Assembly: GCA_946885745.1 (NCBI GenBank)
Contig: CAMPGV010000012.1
Location: forward strand, 1-23,081
Origin: an uncultured Candidatus Saccharibacteria bacterium
GTDB lineage: Bacteria > Patescibacteria > Saccharimonadia > Saccharimonadales > JAEWBQ01
Direction: 5' to 3'
DNA: 23,081 nt
This document shows, in pieces, positions 21,994-23,081 of the stretch. Numbering within the stretch: position 1 is the stretch's first letter; the number at the start of each line of letters is the position of its first letter. The position numbers and the translations under genes were made by a program. The notes beneath the pieces are model-generated. The model saw only the letters and a list, made by a program, of their open reading frames with translations. It did no database searches and was not told where the DNA came from.

Positions 21994-23081
21994 TTACTTA
22001 CTAGAAAATGCCGTACGAATTCGAGCAATCATAGCAATCACCTCTCGTCGCCACTCCCAGCCAGCATAGCCGAGTGCCAGCACGCCAATTCCGCCCAATA
22101 CCCACCAGCCAGCAAAGGCCGCCGCCGTATCTTGAACTGACTCAACAGGGAAGGCCATTGCCGGCGCACTAACAGCAACAGCGTTACGACACCGATTAGT
22201 TAACGGGTTTCGTTCTCGCCCCTCTCCGCAGTCTGCCAGTGCAACGTCCTCACTACTAGCAATACTCTTGCATCGATTGGTCAACGGATTACGAAATTGG
22301 TCCTCAGCGCACGGCTTCAGGACACTTGTCGTGAGCGTGGCAAATGAGCGACAACGATTCGTTTCTTCGCTCCTGTACTGCCCTTCCTTACATGGCGTCA
22401 GTGACGCCACTACTGCGACGTTACGACAACGACCGGTCTCTTCACTACGGTACTGTCCTTCTCGACACAGCATTGGTACTGAATCGCTCACAGCATCAAC
22501 TTTCCGGCAGCGGCCCGTGTCCGTGTCGCGCACGTAACCCACCTGACACGGCGCAGCAACAAGCAGAACATTCTCGCCGCCCGGCGTTGGTACATAAGTA
22601 TACCGCCACGCACCCTCTGCAAATATCCATGAGGTGTCATCACGGGCATTTGCGTAAGCAGGGACACTCACCACTTCCATGTCGTGAATCGTCAGTAACC
22701 AGACTGGTAAACCCGTGGTATTTGGCAAACTTCCACCAAGGTCTACGTCACTAATAGTCATATACTGTCCGGGTTGAATTGTTCGCTCAGGGAGTGGGTA
22801 CGACCTATCGCCAATGGCTAATTTATAATTCCTCAGCTCAACTGGCTCGCTATCAGCGTTATAGAATTCAATAAACTCATTACCCGTATCACTGCCGCTT
22901 GGATTTGGAAGCAGCTCGGTGATACGCAGCTGCCGAGCCGGAATAAGTTCGACGCAATTCCGCTCGCCAAATAGCTCATACAACTCTGGTAAAGCCACTT
23001 GAATACCCTCTAAATTAAGACACACATCGATCGGCAGACACTCTCCTGGGCTGACATGCTCCATGCTATCAGGAACCTCGA
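21994..23081 (-). CDS. Lamin-tail-domain surface protein with five Cys repeats (5' truncated)
   Basis: The frame is open to the window edge, so the N-terminus is missing; 356 residues follow the first internal Met (numbering from it). A lamin tail domain covers about 45-165: LRITELLPNPSGSDTGNEFI, YNADSEPVELRNYKL, TIQPGQYMTI. Then come five repeats of ~25-27 residues with Cys pairs at 173/186, 200/213, 225/238, 252/265 and 279/292. Each fits C-x12-C, with a core like CxxGxxRxxxTxRCR. A C-terminal hydrophobic helix (about 318-335) and a basic tail (RREVIAMIARIR) anchor it in the membrane with the repeats outside. LTD domains of CPR are found in secreted proteins and nucleases; here no catalytic domain is visible. 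It is likely a surface or host-contact protein (inference). Confidence 0.85.
   Translation of the reverse strand, partial: EVPDSMEHVSPGECLPIDVCLNLEGIQVALPELYELFGERNCVELIPARQLRITELLPNPSGSDTGNEFIEFYNADSEPVELRNYKLAIGDRSYPLPERTIQPGQYMTISDVDLGGSLPNTTGLPVWLLTIHDMEVVSVPAYANARDDTSWIFAEGAWRYTYVPTPGGENVLLVAAPCQVGYVRDTDTGRCRKVDAVSDSVPMLCREGQYRSEETGRCRNVAVVASLTPCKEGQYRSEETNRCRSFATLTTSVLKPCAEDQFRNPLTNRCKSIASSEDVALADCGEGRERNPLTNRCRNAVAVSAPAMAFPVESVQDTAAAFAGWWVLGGIGVLALGYAGWEWRREVIAMIARIRTAFSSK

Noticed and set aside
22190..22560. Repeated DNA words with regular spacing resembling a CRISPR-like array
   Set aside because: They are the codons of the Cys-repeat protein; spacing follows protein repeats, the copies are imperfect and there are no cas genes.

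Overview
The window reads like a chromosomal stretch of a Patescibacteria/CPR bacterium, most likely Candidatus Saccharibacteria (TM7). This is inferred from gene content and style: an almost gap-free ~50% GC layout, a compact type IV pilus (T4P) set (PilB-PilC-PilM-PilN-PilO) with scattered single pilins, RuvA-HIT-RuvB order, RNase Y, a PBP1A with a long charged tail, and a lamin-tail surface protein with Cys repeats. TGA is used as a stop (for example in the pilM/pilN and tsaE/tsaB ATGA overlaps), which argues against the CPR lineages that recode TGA. No rRNA, tRNA, insertion sequence, integrase or CRISPR array was seen, and no gene-free stretch exceeds about 150 bases.

Layout. 1-321 is the 3' end of a pilin-like gene. 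318-3386 holds an alpha/beta hydrolase (-), a small ADP-ribosyltransferase-like unknown (+) and a membrane-anchored subtilase (+). 3465-5452 is an rny-nudix operon (-). 5609-7033 has a prepilin (-) behind a tsaE-tsaB pair (-). 7124-13373 is the T4P block on +: pilB-pilC, then pilM-pilN-pilO-small membrane protein, then a PRC-barrel protein. 13368-15092 is recA-recX (-) with a hairpin between them. A further pilin lies at 15161-15556 (+). 15569-21938 is a long minus-strand run, in transcription order: unknown anchored protein, ruvC, PBP1A, ruvA, HIT protein, ruvB, PH-domain membrane protein. 21994-23081 is the 3' part of a lamin-tail/Cys-repeat surface protein (-).

How the genes fit together. 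Two themes dominate: an envelope machine for pilus assembly, cell-wall synthesis and surface proteins, and homologous recombination (RecA, RecX and the complete RuvABC resolvasome). In an episymbiont, T4P would serve host attachment, twitching and possibly DNA uptake, and RecA/RuvABC would integrate the DNA; that link is inference from proximity.

The most striking regularity is regulatory. At least nine genes have a TATAAT-like -10 box ending only 5-7 bases before the start codon, often as GCTATAAT. Their transcripts should therefore begin at or next to the AUG (leaderless), while operon-internal genes and recA carry Shine-Dalgarno sites or ATGA overlaps. This architecture also corrects several starts, because longer in-frame ORFs begin inside or upstream of the promoter.
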